Source of the DNA: Pigmentiphaga kullae
GTDB taxonomy: Bacteria; Pseudomonadota; Gammaproteobacteria; Burkholderiales; Burkholderiaceae_B
Assembly (NCBI RefSeq): GCF_004216695.1
Contig: NZ_SGXC01000002.1
Span: 744,001 to 808,000 of the forward strand
Direction: 5' to 3'
DNA length: 64,000 nucleotides
Shown here: positions 1-8,001 of the stretch, one piece after another
How the letters are laid out: each line of letters begins with the position of its first letter
Position numbering within the stretch: the stretch's first letter is position 1
Translations under genes and position numbers: made by a program
Notes under the pieces: model-generated
The model's input: the letters and a program-made list of their open reading frames with translations, nothing else
Told to the model about the DNA's origin: nothing
The model's database searches: none

Positions 1-18
1 CTGGTCTTTGATGGACAT
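1..18 (-). CDS. 5' end of a gene running off the left edge (first six codons)
   Basis: Reading leftward, an ATG at 18 opens a frame encoding M-S-I-K-D-Q before the window ends. A GAGG sits about 8 bases upstream, a plausible ribosome binding site. The frame lies just after the LacI-type gene on the same strand, so it could be the next gene of that transcript. Six codons cannot identify a product, and the call rests only on start codon, spacing and position. Confidence 0.3.
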
Positions 19-66
19 GTCGGGGCCTCGCGCGGGCGAGGCAGGTTCGGGTTTGCGCCAGGGATA

Positions 67-1083
67 TTACAGCGGTGCGGACGAGCCGCGCACGACCAGT
101 TCGGGCCGCAGGACGACGGTGGAGGTCGTGCCCGGCACGCCGCGCAGGCTGTCCAGCAACAAACGGGCCGCCCGGAAGCCCATTTCGTAGTGCAGGATGC
201 GCACGGTGGTCAGGGGAGGGGAGACGCGGTCCATCAGCGGCATGTCGTTGTGCCCCACGACCGAGACGTCCTGCGGCACCTTGCGCCCCTGCGCTTGCAG
301 GGCCTGGATCGCGCCCAGCGCGATCAGGTCGTTGGCGGCGACGATGGCGGTGAACTCGGCTTCGCTGTCCAGCAGCCTGCGCGTGCCGTCCTCGCCGGCA
401 TCGCAGGAATAGGCATCGCACTCGGCGAAGCCGGCCGGCTCCAGCCCGTGCGCGGCCATGGCCTGGCGAAAGCCGGCCTGTCGCAGCGAGCCGGTGGACA
501 GCGCCAGGGGGCCGGACAGATGGGCGATACGGCGATGGCCGATGGACACCAGATGGTCGACGGCCAGTTTCATGCCCAGCATGTCGTCGCTGACGACGGC
601 GGGCAGGCTGCCGTCCTCGTCGCGGCGGTTGACCAGCACGACCTTGACCTGGTCGCGCACCAGGCGCTCGACCAGCGGGTCGTGCAGGCTGGAGGTGGCG
701 ATGATCAGCCCCTCGACCCGCTGGGCCAGCATGCGGTCCGCGGCCTGGTCGGGCGCCTGTTCGTTGCCGGTGTCCGCCACCAGCACGAAAAAGCCCTCTG
801 CCGCCAGCGCCTGCTCGATGCCGCGCAGGATGGGCGGGAACACCGGGTTGGTGATGTCCGGCAGCAATACCCCGACCGTGCCGGAGCGCCCCGTGCGCAG
901 CGCCGACGCGGCGCGGTTGACGCGGTAGTTCAGGGCGCGGGCGGCCGCTTCGACACGGCCCACCACCTCGGGGCTGACCATGTGGCGGCGTTCGGGATCC
1001 AGCGCGCGCGAGGCGGTGGTCTTGTGCACCTGGGCGTGCAGGGCGATGTCGGCAAGAGTGGCGGCGGAGGAACGCTTGGGCAT
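67..1083 (-). CDS. LacI/GntR-type transcriptional repressor
   Basis: The 338-residue protein has LacI-family architecture: an N-terminal helix-turn-helix (TLADIALHAQVHKTTASRAL, roughly residues 8-27), a hinge (NYRVNRAASALRTGRSG) and a periplasmic-binding-protein-like effector domain starting VGVLLPDITNPVF. The family are dimeric repressors that release DNA on binding a small molecule. I start at the ATG giving MPKRSS, because LacI proteins begin only a few residues before the helix-turn-helix; an in-frame ATG at 1113 would add ten residues. It is divergent from the aromatic-catabolism operon, and a perfect palindrome with a central CG lies at the operon's predicted transcription start. I infer it represses that operon and perhaps itself. 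The inducer is unknown. Confidence 0.93.
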   Translation of the reverse strand: MPKRSSAATLADIALHAQVHKTTASRALDPERRHMVSPEVVGRVEAAARALNYRVNRAASALRTGRSGTVGVLLPDITNPVFPPILRGIEQALAAEGFFVLVADTGNEQAPDQAADRMLAQRVEGLIIATSSLHDPLVERLVRDQVKVVLVNRRDEDGSLPAVVSDDMLGMKLAVDHLVSIGHRRIAHLSGPLALSTGSLRQAGFRQAMAAHGLEPAGFAECDAYSCDAGEDGTRRLLDSEAEFTAIVAANDLIALGAIQALQAQGRKVPQDVSVVGHNDMPLMDRVSPPLTTVRILHYEMGFRAARLLLDSLRGVPGTTSTVVLRPELVVRGSSAPL

Positions 1084-1134
1084 GGACGAGATGATAGCGA
1101 AGTGCCGGCGCATGGTTTGCGGGAAATCTCCTTG

Positions 1135-1162
1135 TTGACAAGCGGAACGAACCGGATAAACT
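1135..1162 (+). promoter_or_regulatory. Sigma-70-type promoter of the dioxygenase operon
   Basis: TTGACA at 1135-1140 is a perfect -35 hexamer. After a 16-base spacer, TAAACT at 1157-1162 matches four of six -10 positions. Transcription would start near 1169, inside the palindrome described next, so a bound repressor would block initiation. Confidence 0.7.
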
Positions 1163-1164
1163 GA

Positions 1165-1180
1165 ATGCTATCGATAGCAT
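1165..1180. promoter_or_regulatory. LacI-family operator, perfect 16-bp palindrome
   Basis: ATGCTATCGATAGCAT is self-complementary over all 16 bases and has the central CG step typical of LacI/PurR-family operators. It directly follows the -10 hexamer and covers the predicted transcription start. The adjacent LacI-type repressor gene is the obvious binder; this is inferred. Confidence 0.75.
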
Positions 1181-1193
1181 GAGGTTTTGCCAA

Positions 1194-2063
1194 ATGTTGC
1201 CAAGCACTCCCGAATCATTGACGCCCATCGTTGTGCAATCGATGGCAAACACATCCGACGCCCGGATCAAGGAACTGCTTTGCAGCCTGGTCCGGCACCT
1301 GCACGCCTTCGTGCTGGAAACCCGCCTGACCGAGGCCGAATTCGAATACGCGCTGGACTATGTCAACGCCATCGGGCAAGCCACCTGCGACACCAAGAAC
1401 GAGGCGGTGCTGGTGGCCGACCTGCTGGGCGTGTCGTCGCTGGTGGCGCTGCTGAACAACGCCGACCATCACGGCGAGTCGGACGCTGCCCTGCTGGGCC
1501 CGTTCTGGCGCGCCAATTCGCCCAGCCTGGAACCCGGCGCGTCGCTCGCGGCGCCGGGCACGCCGGGCATCCCGCTGGAAGGCAGCGGATTGGTCCAGGA
1601 CCGCGAGGGCAGGCCGCTGGCGGGCGTCACGGTCGACATCTGGCATGCCTCGCCCAGCGGGCTGTACGAGAACCAGGACGAGACCCAGCCCGACATGAAC
1701 CTGCGCGGCCGCTTCACCACCGACGAGAACGGCCGTTTCCGCTTCCGTTCGGTGCGGCCGGCTGGCTATCCGGTGCCGGTGGACGGCCCGGGCGGGGTGC
1801 TGCTGCGCGCCCAGGAGCGCCACGAGTTCCGGCCGGCGCACCTGCATTTCATGTTCTCCAAGCCCGGCTACAAGGTCCTGATCACCCAGGTCTACGCCGA
1901 CGATTCGGAATTCCTGCACAGCGATCCCACCTTCGGCGTGACGCGCAGGCTGGTCGGCCAGTACCGGGTGGAGCCGCGCCCGGGCGGCGACGTCGCGGTG
2001 TTCGACCACTGCTTCACGCTGCTGGAAGGCGAGATGGTCTTCCCGCACCCCCCGATTCCCTGA
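1194..2063 (+). CDS. Intradiol ring-cleavage dioxygenase (hydroxyquinol/catechol 1,2-dioxygenase type)
   Basis: Cleaves the aromatic ring of a catechol or hydroxyquinol between its two hydroxylated carbons, using non-haem Fe(III) in the cytoplasm. The N-terminal helical dimerisation domain (roughly residues 25-95) and the catalytic beta domain are both present. The four iron ligands are visible: Tyr158 (SGLYENQ), Tyr192 (AGYPVP), His216 and His218 (PAHLHF). Length (289 residues) matches hydroxyquinol and catechol dioxygenases. Start choice is uncertain: ATG 1179 lies inside the operator, ATG 1194 has GAGG upstream and ATG 1242 has no clear Shine-Dalgarno. It is first in a same-strand operon with SDR, BKACE, MDR, cupin and Bug genes. 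I favour a hydroxyquinol-like substrate; sequence reading alone cannot fix it. Confidence 0.9.
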   Translation: MLPSTPESLTPIVVQSMANTSDARIKELLCSLVRHLHAFVLETRLTEAEFEYALDYVNAIGQATCDTKNEAVLVADLLGVSSLVALLNNADHHGESDAALLGPFWRANSPSLEPGASLAAPGTPGIPLEGSGLVQDREGRPLAGVTVDIWHASPSGLYENQDETQPDMNLRGRFTTDENGRFRFRSVRPAGYPVPVDGPGGVLLRAQERHEFRPAHLHFMFSKPGYKVLITQVYADDSEFLHSDPTFGVTRRLVGQYRVEPRPGGDVAVFDHCFTLLEGEMVFPHPPIP

Positions 2064-2093
2064 TTTCCCCACGCATTCCCTAAGGAACTCCTC

Positions 2094-2861
2094 ATGACTC
2101 AAGCAACCCCATTCGCGCCGCAGGACCGCCTGGACGGCAAGGTGGCCGTGATCGCCGGCGGAACCGGCGCCATCGGCCATGCCAGCGCCCGGCGCCTGGC
2201 GGCCCGCGGGGCCCGCTGCGTGCTGCTGCACAACGGCGATCCCGCCGCCGCGGCCCGGGTGGCCGAACTGCCCGGAGCGGGGCACGCCGAAGTCGCCGCC
2301 TCCATTACCGACAGCCCGGCCCTGAAGGCGGCGGCCGACCGCGTGCGCGCCGACTTCGGCACCTGCCACATCCTGGTCAACAGCGCCGGCTATACCAAGC
2401 CCGTGCCCGCGGCCGACCTGGACGCGCTGACCGACGAGCTGATCGACGACATTCTCAAAGTCAATTTCCGGGGCGTCTTCTCCACCATCCGCGCCTTCGC
2501 GCCCCTGCTCAAGGAAAGCGGCGACGGTCTGATCGTGACGCTGTCCTCGATCGCCGCCTTCACCGGCGTCGGCAGCAACCTGGCCTACGTCGCGGCCAAG
2601 GCCAGCGTGGACGTCGTGGGCGAAGCCCTGGCGCGCGTGCTCGCGCCGCAGGTGCGCGTGCTGTCGGTCAGTCCGGGTGTGGTCGATTCCACCTTCGTGC
2701 CGGGCCGGGGCGCCGATTTCAACGCCAAGACCGCGGCCACCACGCCGCTGGGCCGCATCGGCACCACCGACGACATCGCCGCCGCGGTGGAAGCCTGCGC
2801 CACCTCGCTGCGCTTTGCCACCGGCACCCGCATCGTGGTCGATGGAGGGCGCCACCTGTGA
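2094..2861 (+). CDS. SDR-family NAD(P)-dependent oxidoreductase
   Basis: A classical short-chain dehydrogenase/reductase of 255 residues. The Rossmann nucleotide motif is GGTGAIG (residues 22-28), NSAG is at 96-99, and the catalytic set is Ser152 with Tyr165-x3-Lys169 (YVAAK). The C-terminal GTRIVVDGG is typical of FabG-like members. It should oxidise or reduce a hydroxy/keto group using NAD(H) or NADP(H). AAGGAA lies nine bases before the ATG. The gene overlaps the following BKACE start by four bases (GTGA), so the two are translationally coupled. Its job is probably a keto or hydroxyl step on the ring-cleavage product or on an aromatic precursor; the substrate is unknown. Confidence 0.9.
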   Translation: MTQATPFAPQDRLDGKVAVIAGGTGAIGHASARRLAARGARCVLLHNGDPAAAARVAELPGAGHAEVAASITDSPALKAAADRVRADFGTCHILVNSAGYTKPVPAADLDALTDELIDDILKVNFRGVFSTIRAFAPLLKESGDGLIVTLSSIAAFTGVGSNLAYVAAKASVDVVGEALARVLAPQVRVLSVSPGVVDSTFVPGRGADFNAKTAATTPLGRIGTTDDIAAAVEACATSLRFATGTRIVVDGGRHL

Positions 2862-3739
2862 ACCCGACCGTCATCACCTGCGCGATCACCGGCAACCTGA
2901 CCAAGCCGGAGCAGACGCCGCATCTTCCCATCACACCCGAGCAGATCGCCAATTCGGCGCTGGAGGCAGCCCGTGCCGGCGCGGCGCAGGTCCATATCCA
3001 TGTGCGCGATCCGCAAACCGGCCGCCCGTCGATGGACGTCGCCCTGTACGACGAGGTCATCCGCCGCATCCGGGCCGAGAACCGGGAAGTCATCGTCAAC
3101 CTGACCACCGGCCCGGGCGGCCGCTACGTGCCGAGCGAGGCCGAGCCGCGCGTGGCCGGTCCGGGCACCACGCTGCTGCCGCCGGAAAAAAGGGTCGAGC
3201 ACATCGCGCGGCTGCGGCCCGACGTCTGCTCGCTGGACCTGAACACCATGAATTCGGGCGCCGAAGTCGTCATCAACACCCCGCGCAACGTGCGCGTCAT
3301 GGCCGGCGTGATCCGCGAGGCGGGCGTCAAGCCGGAGCTGGAGATCTTCGACAGCGGCGACATCCATCTCGCGCGAGATCTGATCGCCGACGGGACGCTG
3401 GACGGGCCGGGCATGTGGACCTTCGTCACCGGCGTCAAGTACGGCTTCGAGGCCACCCCCGAGACGCTGTTGTACGCCCGCGGCCTCTTGCCGGCGGGGG
3501 CCTTCTGGTCCGCCTTCGGGGTCGGGCGCCACGAGTTTCCGATGCTGGCGGCCGCCTTCGTGTCGGGCGGCCACGTCCGCGTCGGCCTGGAAGACAACAT
3601 CTACCTGTCCCGCGGCGTCCTGGCGCCCGGCAACGCGGCGCTGGTCGAGCGCGCCGCGCGCATCGTGCAGGACCTGGGAGGAAGCGTGGCGACCGCCGGC
3701 GAGGCGCGCGACATGCTGGGCCTGCCCATCAAGCATTGA
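2858..3739 (+). CDS. Beta-keto acid cleavage enzyme (BKACE, DUF849)
   Basis: BKACE proteins, typified by 3-keto-5-aminohexanoate cleavage enzyme, condense a beta-keto acid with acetyl-CoA and release acetoacetate plus a new acyl-CoA, using Zn2+. The 293-residue length is standard. The zinc motif QVHIHVRDP gives His46 and His48, the same numbers as in the Kce prototype, and GLEDN carries the conserved Glu245. Translation starts at a GTG overlapping the SDR stop, with GGAGGG nine bases upstream. Known BKACE substrates include beta-ketoadipate. In an operon opened by an intradiol dioxygenase, it may therefore replace the usual CoA-transferase and thiolase steps of the beta-ketoadipate pathway. 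That role is inference. Confidence 0.92.
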   Translation: MNPTVITCAITGNLTKPEQTPHLPITPEQIANSALEAARAGAAQVHIHVRDPQTGRPSMDVALYDEVIRRIRAENREVIVNLTTGPGGRYVPSEAEPRVAGPGTTLLPPEKRVEHIARLRPDVCSLDLNTMNSGAEVVINTPRNVRVMAGVIREAGVKPELEIFDSGDIHLARDLIADGTLDGPGMWTFVTGVKYGFEATPETLLYARGLLPAGAFWSAFGVGRHEFPMLAAAFVSGGHVRVGLEDNIYLSRGVLAPGNAALVERAARIVQDLGGSVATAGEARDMLGLPIKH

Positions 3740-3756
3740 AGGAACCGTTACCGATC

Positions 3757-4779
3757 ATGTCCACCGTCATGCAAGCAACCCAATCCGGACCGGCCGTGCG
3801 CGTGCTGGCGAAAGCCGAGTCCGCCGCCCACCTCGCCCCGGCCATCGAAACCCTGGCCATGCCCCGGCCGGCGCCCGGCCACGCCATCGTCAAGGTGGCC
3901 AGCGCGGCCGTCAATCCCAGCGACGTCAAGGCGGCAATGGGCCTGATGCCGCAGGCCGTCTGGCCGCGCACGCCCGGCCGCGACTTCGCCGGCACGGTGG
4001 TGGCCGGACCCACCGAGTGGATAGGCCGCCGCGTCTGGGGCTCGGGCGGCGACCTGGGCATCACGCGGGACGGCTCGCATGCCGCCTGGCTGACGCTGCC
4101 GCTGGCCGCGCTGGAGGAAATGCCCTCGGGCCTGGACTTCGATGCCGCCGGATCGATAGGCGTGCCGTTCGTGACGGCCCATGAAGGCTTCCAGCGCAGC
4201 GGCATGCCGCAACCGGGCCAGGTGGTCGCCGTCATGGGCGCCAACGGCAAGGTGGGGCAGGCCTCGGTGCAGCTCGCGGCGCAGGCCGGGGCGCGGGTCA
4301 TCGCGGTCCAGCGCCGGCCGGGCCCCTATGCCGGCTTCGCCTGCGCGCCCGTCGAGGTGGTGGACGCCAGCCGGGAAGACGTCGCCGCGCGGCTGCGCGA
4401 GCTGACCGATGGCCGCGGCGTGGACCTCGTCTACAACACCGTGGGCAGCCCGTACTTCCAGGCGGCCAACCAGGCCATGGCCAAGCGCGCCACGCAGATC
4501 TTCATCTCCACGGTCGAGCGCCCCGTGCCGTTCGACATCTTCACGTTCTATCGCGCCATGCACACCTACGTGGGCGTGGATTCGCTGGCCATGGACTGCA
4601 CCGAGGCGGCCGCGCACCTGCGGGCGCTGCGGCCGGGGTTCGAGGCCGGCACGCTGCGGCCATTCCCCGTCGATGCCGATGCCGTCTACGCGCTGACCGA
4701 CGCGCTCGCCGCCTATCGCACGGTGATAGGCGGCTCGGACCAGCGCATCGTGCTGCGTCCGTGGGACGCCGAGGCATGA
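3757..4779 (+). CDS. Quinone-oxidoreductase-like medium-chain dehydrogenase/reductase
   Basis: A 340-residue MDR protein of the zinc-independent quinone/enone reductase type. It has the substrate-domain motif AAVNPSDVK, the GRDFAGTVV turn and an NADPH-binding Rossmann motif GANGKVG near residue 161. I see no Cys/His set for catalytic or structural zinc. Such enzymes usually reduce the C=C bond of an alpha,beta-unsaturated ketone. AAGGAACCG lies upstream of the ATG, 17 bases after the BKACE stop. The stop overlaps the next gene's ATG (ATGA). Maleylacetate, the ring-cleavage product of hydroxyquinol, is an unsaturated ketone, so this enzyme could act as its reductase; that is my inference and not a family assignment. 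Confidence 0.88.
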   Translation: MSTVMQATQSGPAVRVLAKAESAAHLAPAIETLAMPRPAPGHAIVKVASAAVNPSDVKAAMGLMPQAVWPRTPGRDFAGTVVAGPTEWIGRRVWGSGGDLGITRDGSHAAWLTLPLAALEEMPSGLDFDAAGSIGVPFVTAHEGFQRSGMPQPGQVVAVMGANGKVGQASVQLAAQAGARVIAVQRRPGPYAGFACAPVEVVDASREDVAARLRELTDGRGVDLVYNTVGSPYFQAANQAMAKRATQIFISTVERPVPFDIFTFYRAMHTYVGVDSLAMDCTEAAAHLRALRPGFEAGTLRPFPVDADAVYALTDALAAYRTVIGGSDQRIVLRPWDAEA

Positions 4780-5138
4780 ACGTCACCCGCTATCCCGAGG
4801 CCCCGGTCTACGAGGCCCCCAACCACTTCGACATGCGCTGCGTGCGCCTGCAGGGCAGGGAAGCCGGCCCGGCCGAACAGCTGTGGCTGGGCGTCTCGAC
4901 ACTGGAGCCGGGCGGCCATACCTCGCTGGATGGCTCGCCCATGGAGAAGCACTACGTGGTCCTGGAAGGCGAACTCACCATCGTGAGCGAGCTGGACGGG
5001 ATACGCCAGGAGGCCACGCTGGGGCGCCTGGATTCCTGCCGCCTCGCGCCGGGAGAAAAACGCCAGTTGATCAACCGCAGCGGCCGCACGGCATCGGTGC
5101 TGCTGGCCATGCCGTTCAGCCCGCCCGTCCAGGGCTAG
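4776..5138 (+). CDS. Small cupin-domain protein
   Basis: A 120-residue single-cupin protein. The segment from LEPGGHTSLDGSPMEKHYVVLEGE is a cupin motif 1 with histidines able to bind a metal, and the second half ending in a conserved beta-strand completes the barrel. The start is the ATG overlapping the MDR stop. Small cupins in catabolic operons may isomerise, decarboxylate or hydrolyse intermediates, or sense metabolites. I cannot say which applies, but its coupling to the MDR gene shows it belongs to this pathway. Confidence 0.82.
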   Translation: MNVTRYPEAPVYEAPNHFDMRCVRLQGREAGPAEQLWLGVSTLEPGGHTSLDGSPMEKHYVVLEGELTIVSELDGIRQEATLGRLDSCRLAPGEKRQLINRSGRTASVLLAMPFSPPVQG

Positions 5139-5178
5139 GGCCGCCGTTCCATTCGATAAACCAGAGAGGAGACACACC

Positions 5179-6171
5179 ATGCAACGACCTTCCCACGCTC
5201 GCCGGATCTCGCTGCGCGTCCTCGCGGCCGCGACCATGCTGGCCGCTGGCGCCAGCGCCCAGGCCCAGGGCAACTGGCCCCAGGGCGGCCCCATCCGCTT
5301 CATCGTCCCGTTCACCGCGGGCAGCGGCACCGACGTGGTGGCGCGCTCGATCGCCGACAAGCTGGGCCCCATCCTGGGCGCGCAGATCGTGGTCGAGAAC
5401 AAGCCCGGCGCGGGCGGCACGCTGGGCGCGGCCCAGGTCGCCAAGGCGCCGGCCGATGGCTACACGCTGCTGATCCACAGCTCGGGCCACCTGGTCAATC
5501 CGTCCATCTATCCGAACCTGCCGTACGACACGCTCAAGGACTTCGAGGGCATCACGCCGCTGGCCAGCCTGCCCAACGTGCTGGTGGTCTCGCCCTCGGC
5601 CGGTTTCAAGAACCTGGGCGACCTGATCGCCAAGGCCAAGGCCGATCCCGGCAAGCTGTTCTATGCATCGGCCGGCAACGGCTCGGCCACGCACATGAAC
5701 GCGGAGCAGTTCCGCGTGGCCGCCGGCATCGAGGCCGTGCACGTGCCGTTCCGCGGGACGCCCGAAGCCATCACCGAGACCATCGCGGGCCGCACGACCT
5801 GGTTCTTCGCGCCGCTGGTGTCGGCGCTGCCCATGATCAAGGACGGCAAGCTGCAGGCGCTGGCCGTCGGCACCGCCGCGCGCTCGGCCGCGCTGCCCGA
5901 CGTGCCCTCGATGACCGACTCGAACCTGCCGGCCGCCGCCTATACGTTCTGGGTGGGCCTGTTCGCGCCCGCCAAAACGCCGCAGCCCGTGGTCGACAAG
6001 ATCCACGCCGGCGTGCTGAAGGTGCTGGAGATGCCCGACATCAAGACCCGCTTCGCCAACCTGGGGGCCGCTCCCATGCCGATGGACCAGAAGGCCTTCG
6101 AGAAATATCTGGCGGATGAAACGAAGTCCGCGTCCCGGCTCGTGAAAGCCGCCGGCATAAAGATCGAGTAG
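5179..6171 (+). CDS. Bug-family tripartite tricarboxylate transporter substrate-binding protein
   Basis: A 330-residue periplasmic solute-binding protein with a Sec signal peptide (basic start, hydrophobic core, cleavage after AQAQ near residue 30). The Bug signature is present: IRFIVPFTAGSGTDVVAR, ENKPGAGGTLGA and ADGYTLL. Bug proteins bind carboxylates and other small organic acids and deliver them to TctAB permeases. AGAGAGGAG precedes the ATG. It ends the operon, followed by a terminator. No permease genes are nearby, which is usual for the many orphan Bug genes of Bordetella-like genomes. The ligand is presumably the aromatic acid or a precursor handled by the operon. Confidence 0.93.
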   Translation: MQRPSHARRISLRVLAAATMLAAGASAQAQGNWPQGGPIRFIVPFTAGSGTDVVARSIADKLGPILGAQIVVENKPGAGGTLGAAQVAKAPADGYTLLIHSSGHLVNPSIYPNLPYDTLKDFEGITPLASLPNVLVVSPSAGFKNLGDLIAKAKADPGKLFYASAGNGSATHMNAEQFRVAAGIEAVHVPFRGTPEAITETIAGRTTWFFAPLVSALPMIKDGKLQALAVGTAARSAALPDVPSMTDSNLPAAAYTFWVGLFAPAKTPQPVVDKIHAGVLKVLEMPDIKTRFANLGAAPMPMDQKAFEKYLADETKSASRLVKAAGIKIE

Positions 6172-6204
6172 CGCAGCGCCGCTTCCGCCTGTCGTCCGCC
6201 AGGA

Positions 6205-6241
6205 AAAACGGCCTCGCTTCTTTCGAAAGCGAGGCCGTTTT
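6205..6241. terminator. Bidirectional intrinsic terminator
   Basis: A perfect 15-bp stem, 6205-6219 paired with 6227-6241, has a 7-base loop. It is flanked by A-run on the left and T-run on the right, so it can stop transcription from both sides. It sits between the convergent Bug genes ending at 6171 and 6261. Confidence 0.92.
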
Positions 6242-6260
6242 CAGTTTCAGAGAAACGCGA

Positions 6261-7226
6261 TCAGTCCAGCATCGGCAGCTTGGCTTCCTCGGCCAGCTTC
6301 TTCAGCGAGGCCTGGCCGTCCAGCATGAACTTGGCGAAGTCCTTGCCCACGATCATGTTCAGTTGCGAGCCCATCTGGTCGAACTGTTCACGCATGCCCG
6401 GCTTGGACAGTTCGGTGGTCAGGATGTTGGTGATCTTGGCGATCACGTCGGGCGGGGTGTTCGCCGGCGCGTACAGGCCCAGCCAGGTGGAGAACTGCAA
6501 CTGGGGATAGCCCAGTTCCACCGTGGTGGGGACGTCGGGCAGGGTGGGCCAGCGCTTGGGGCCCATGACGGCCAGCGCATGGACGCGGCCGCTCTTGGCG
6601 TTGGGGGCGACGCTGCCCGGGGAGTCGAACATGGACTGCACCTGTCCGCCCATCAGGTCGTTCATGGCCGGCGCCGCGCCGCGGTAGGGGATGTGCAGCA
6701 TGCTGGCGCCGACGCCGTGGGCGAACAGTTCGCCCGCCAGATGGTAGCCGGTGCCGTTGCCCGAGGACGCGAAGGTCGTGCCCGGGTGCGACTTCACGTA
6801 GGCCACGAAATCCTTGAAGTCCTTGACGGGCAGCGAACGGGTGGCGACGACCACGTGCGGCGACACGGTCACCGTCATGATGGGCGTGAAGTCCTTGTTC
6901 GCGTCGTAGGGCACGTCCTTGCGCAGTACGGGTGCCACCAGGTGCGTGGACGAGGACGTCAGCAGCAGGGTGTAGCCGTCGGCCGGCGACTTGGCGACGA
7001 AGCTCGCGCCGATCGCGCCGCCCGCGCCGGTCTTGTTCTCGACGATGGTGGCCTGGCCCCAGTTCTGTTGCAGCTTCTGGGCAAGCAGGCGCGCGACCGT
7101 GTCGGTGTTCGTGCCGGGCGGGAACGGGTTGATGATGCGGACGGGGCGGTCGGGATAGGGGCCGGCATGAGCCGGGGCGACGGCCAGGGTACCCAACACG
7201 AGGGCGGCGGCGAGTGCGCGATACAT
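6261..7226 (-). CDS. Bug-family tripartite tricarboxylate transporter substrate-binding protein
   Basis: A 321-residue secreted solute-binding protein. The signal peptide is MYRALAAALVLGTLAVAPAHA, and the mature protein opens with GPYPDRPVRIINPFPPGTNTD. The Bug features ENKTGAGGAIGASFVAKSPADGYTL and YRGAAPAMNDLMGG (ligand-pocket loop) are clear. It converges on the Bug gene of the aromatic operon across a shared terminator and is divergent from the FetAB-like pair. It stands alone, with no TctAB permease, so it probably supplies a permease encoded elsewhere or acts as a sensor partner. Ligand unknown. Confidence 0.92.
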   Translation of the reverse strand: MYRALAAALVLGTLAVAPAHAGPYPDRPVRIINPFPPGTNTDTVARLLAQKLQQNWGQATIVENKTGAGGAIGASFVAKSPADGYTLLLTSSSTHLVAPVLRKDVPYDANKDFTPIMTVTVSPHVVVATRSLPVKDFKDFVAYVKSHPGTTFASSGNGTGYHLAGELFAHGVGASMLHIPYRGAAPAMNDLMGGQVQSMFDSPGSVAPNAKSGRVHALAVMGPKRWPTLPDVPTTVELGYPQLQFSTWLGLYAPANTPPDVIAKITNILTTELSKPGMREQFDQMGSQLNMIVGKDFAKFMLDGQASLKKLAEEAKLPMLD

Positions 7227-7386
7227 AGGTGAAACAACCTTGAAATGGTAAATGGGCTTTGTGGTCTTATGGTTGCCGCGAGCAACTATCGATTATACGT
7301 GCATGAGCGGGAAAGCCCCGTGCCACGCGGGCTTCGCGCTAGACTGTCGCTCCGTCCGGCAGGGCGGTCCATGGACGAATACCACC

Positions 7387-8001
7387 TTGACCGACACTTC
7401 TTCCTCCCTGATCGTGAATGGTTTGCACGGCCGCCTCGCGGGTCCTTTCGACCTGCGTGTCGAGGGCGGGGAGTGCGTGGCGTTGTCCGGGCCGTCCGGC
7501 GTGGGCAAGAGCCTGCTGCTGCGCATGATCGCCGACCTCGAACCGGCCCGGGGCCGCGTCGAACTGGACGGCACGGATCGCAACCGCATGCCGGCGCCGA
7601 CGTTTCGCCGCCAGGTGACCTATGTCGCGGCCGATGCGGGATGGTGGACGGACATCGTGGCCGATCACATGGCGTATCCGGACCGGGCCCGCGCGCTGCT
7701 GCCGGAGCTGGGGCTGGCCGATGCGCTGTTCGAGGCGCCCGTGACCACGCTGTCGACCGGCCAGCGCCAGCGGCTCGCGCTGGTGCGCGCCATCTCGCAG
7801 GCGCCGCGTTTCCTGCTGCTGGACGAACCGACCTCGGCCCTGGACCCCGAAGCCACCGGCCGGGTCGAGGCCCTGCTGGCGCGGCTGCGCGAACAGGGCA
7901 CCGGGCTGCTGGTGGTCACGCACGACGCGGCGCAGGCCGCGCGCATCGCCACCCGGCGGCTGCGCATGACGCCCGGGGGGCTGGAGGGCGAAACGCCATG
8001 A
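7387..8001 (+). CDS. fetA: ABC transporter ATP-binding protein, FetA/YbbL type
   Basis: Single ABC ATPase domain: Walker A GPSGVGKS, signature LSTGQRQRLALVRAI and Walker B FLLLDEPTSALD, followed by the H-loop VTHD. The next gene is a YbbM/FetB membrane protein with overlapping stop/start (ATGA), which makes this the FetAB pair. In E. coli that pair exports iron and helps survive peroxide stress. Start is uncertain: I take TTG at 7387 because it leaves about 33 residues before Walker A, as in the family; in-frame ATGs at 7252 and 7303 would add a non-homologous leader. Assignment to ATPase is certain; the export role is by homology. Confidence 0.85.
   Translation: MTDTSSSLIVNGLHGRLAGPFDLRVEGGECVALSGPSGVGKSLLLRMIADLEPARGRVELDGTDRNRMPAPTFRRQVTYVAADAGWWTDIVADHMAYPDRARALLPELGLADALFEAPVTTLSTGQRQRLALVRAISQAPRFLLLDEPTSALDPEATGRVEALLARLREQGTGLLVVTHDAAQAARIATRRLRMTPGGLEGETP

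Noticed and set aside
1215-2855. A 546-codon open frame on the minus strand
   Set aside because: It lies opposite the dioxygenase and SDR genes, is low in protein-like motifs and rich in Arg/Gly/Ala/Gln; a GC-rich shadow.
2677-3756. An upstream in-frame extension of the MDR gene
   Set aside because: It overlaps BKACE in another frame and lacks homology; the ATG at 3757 gives a normal start.
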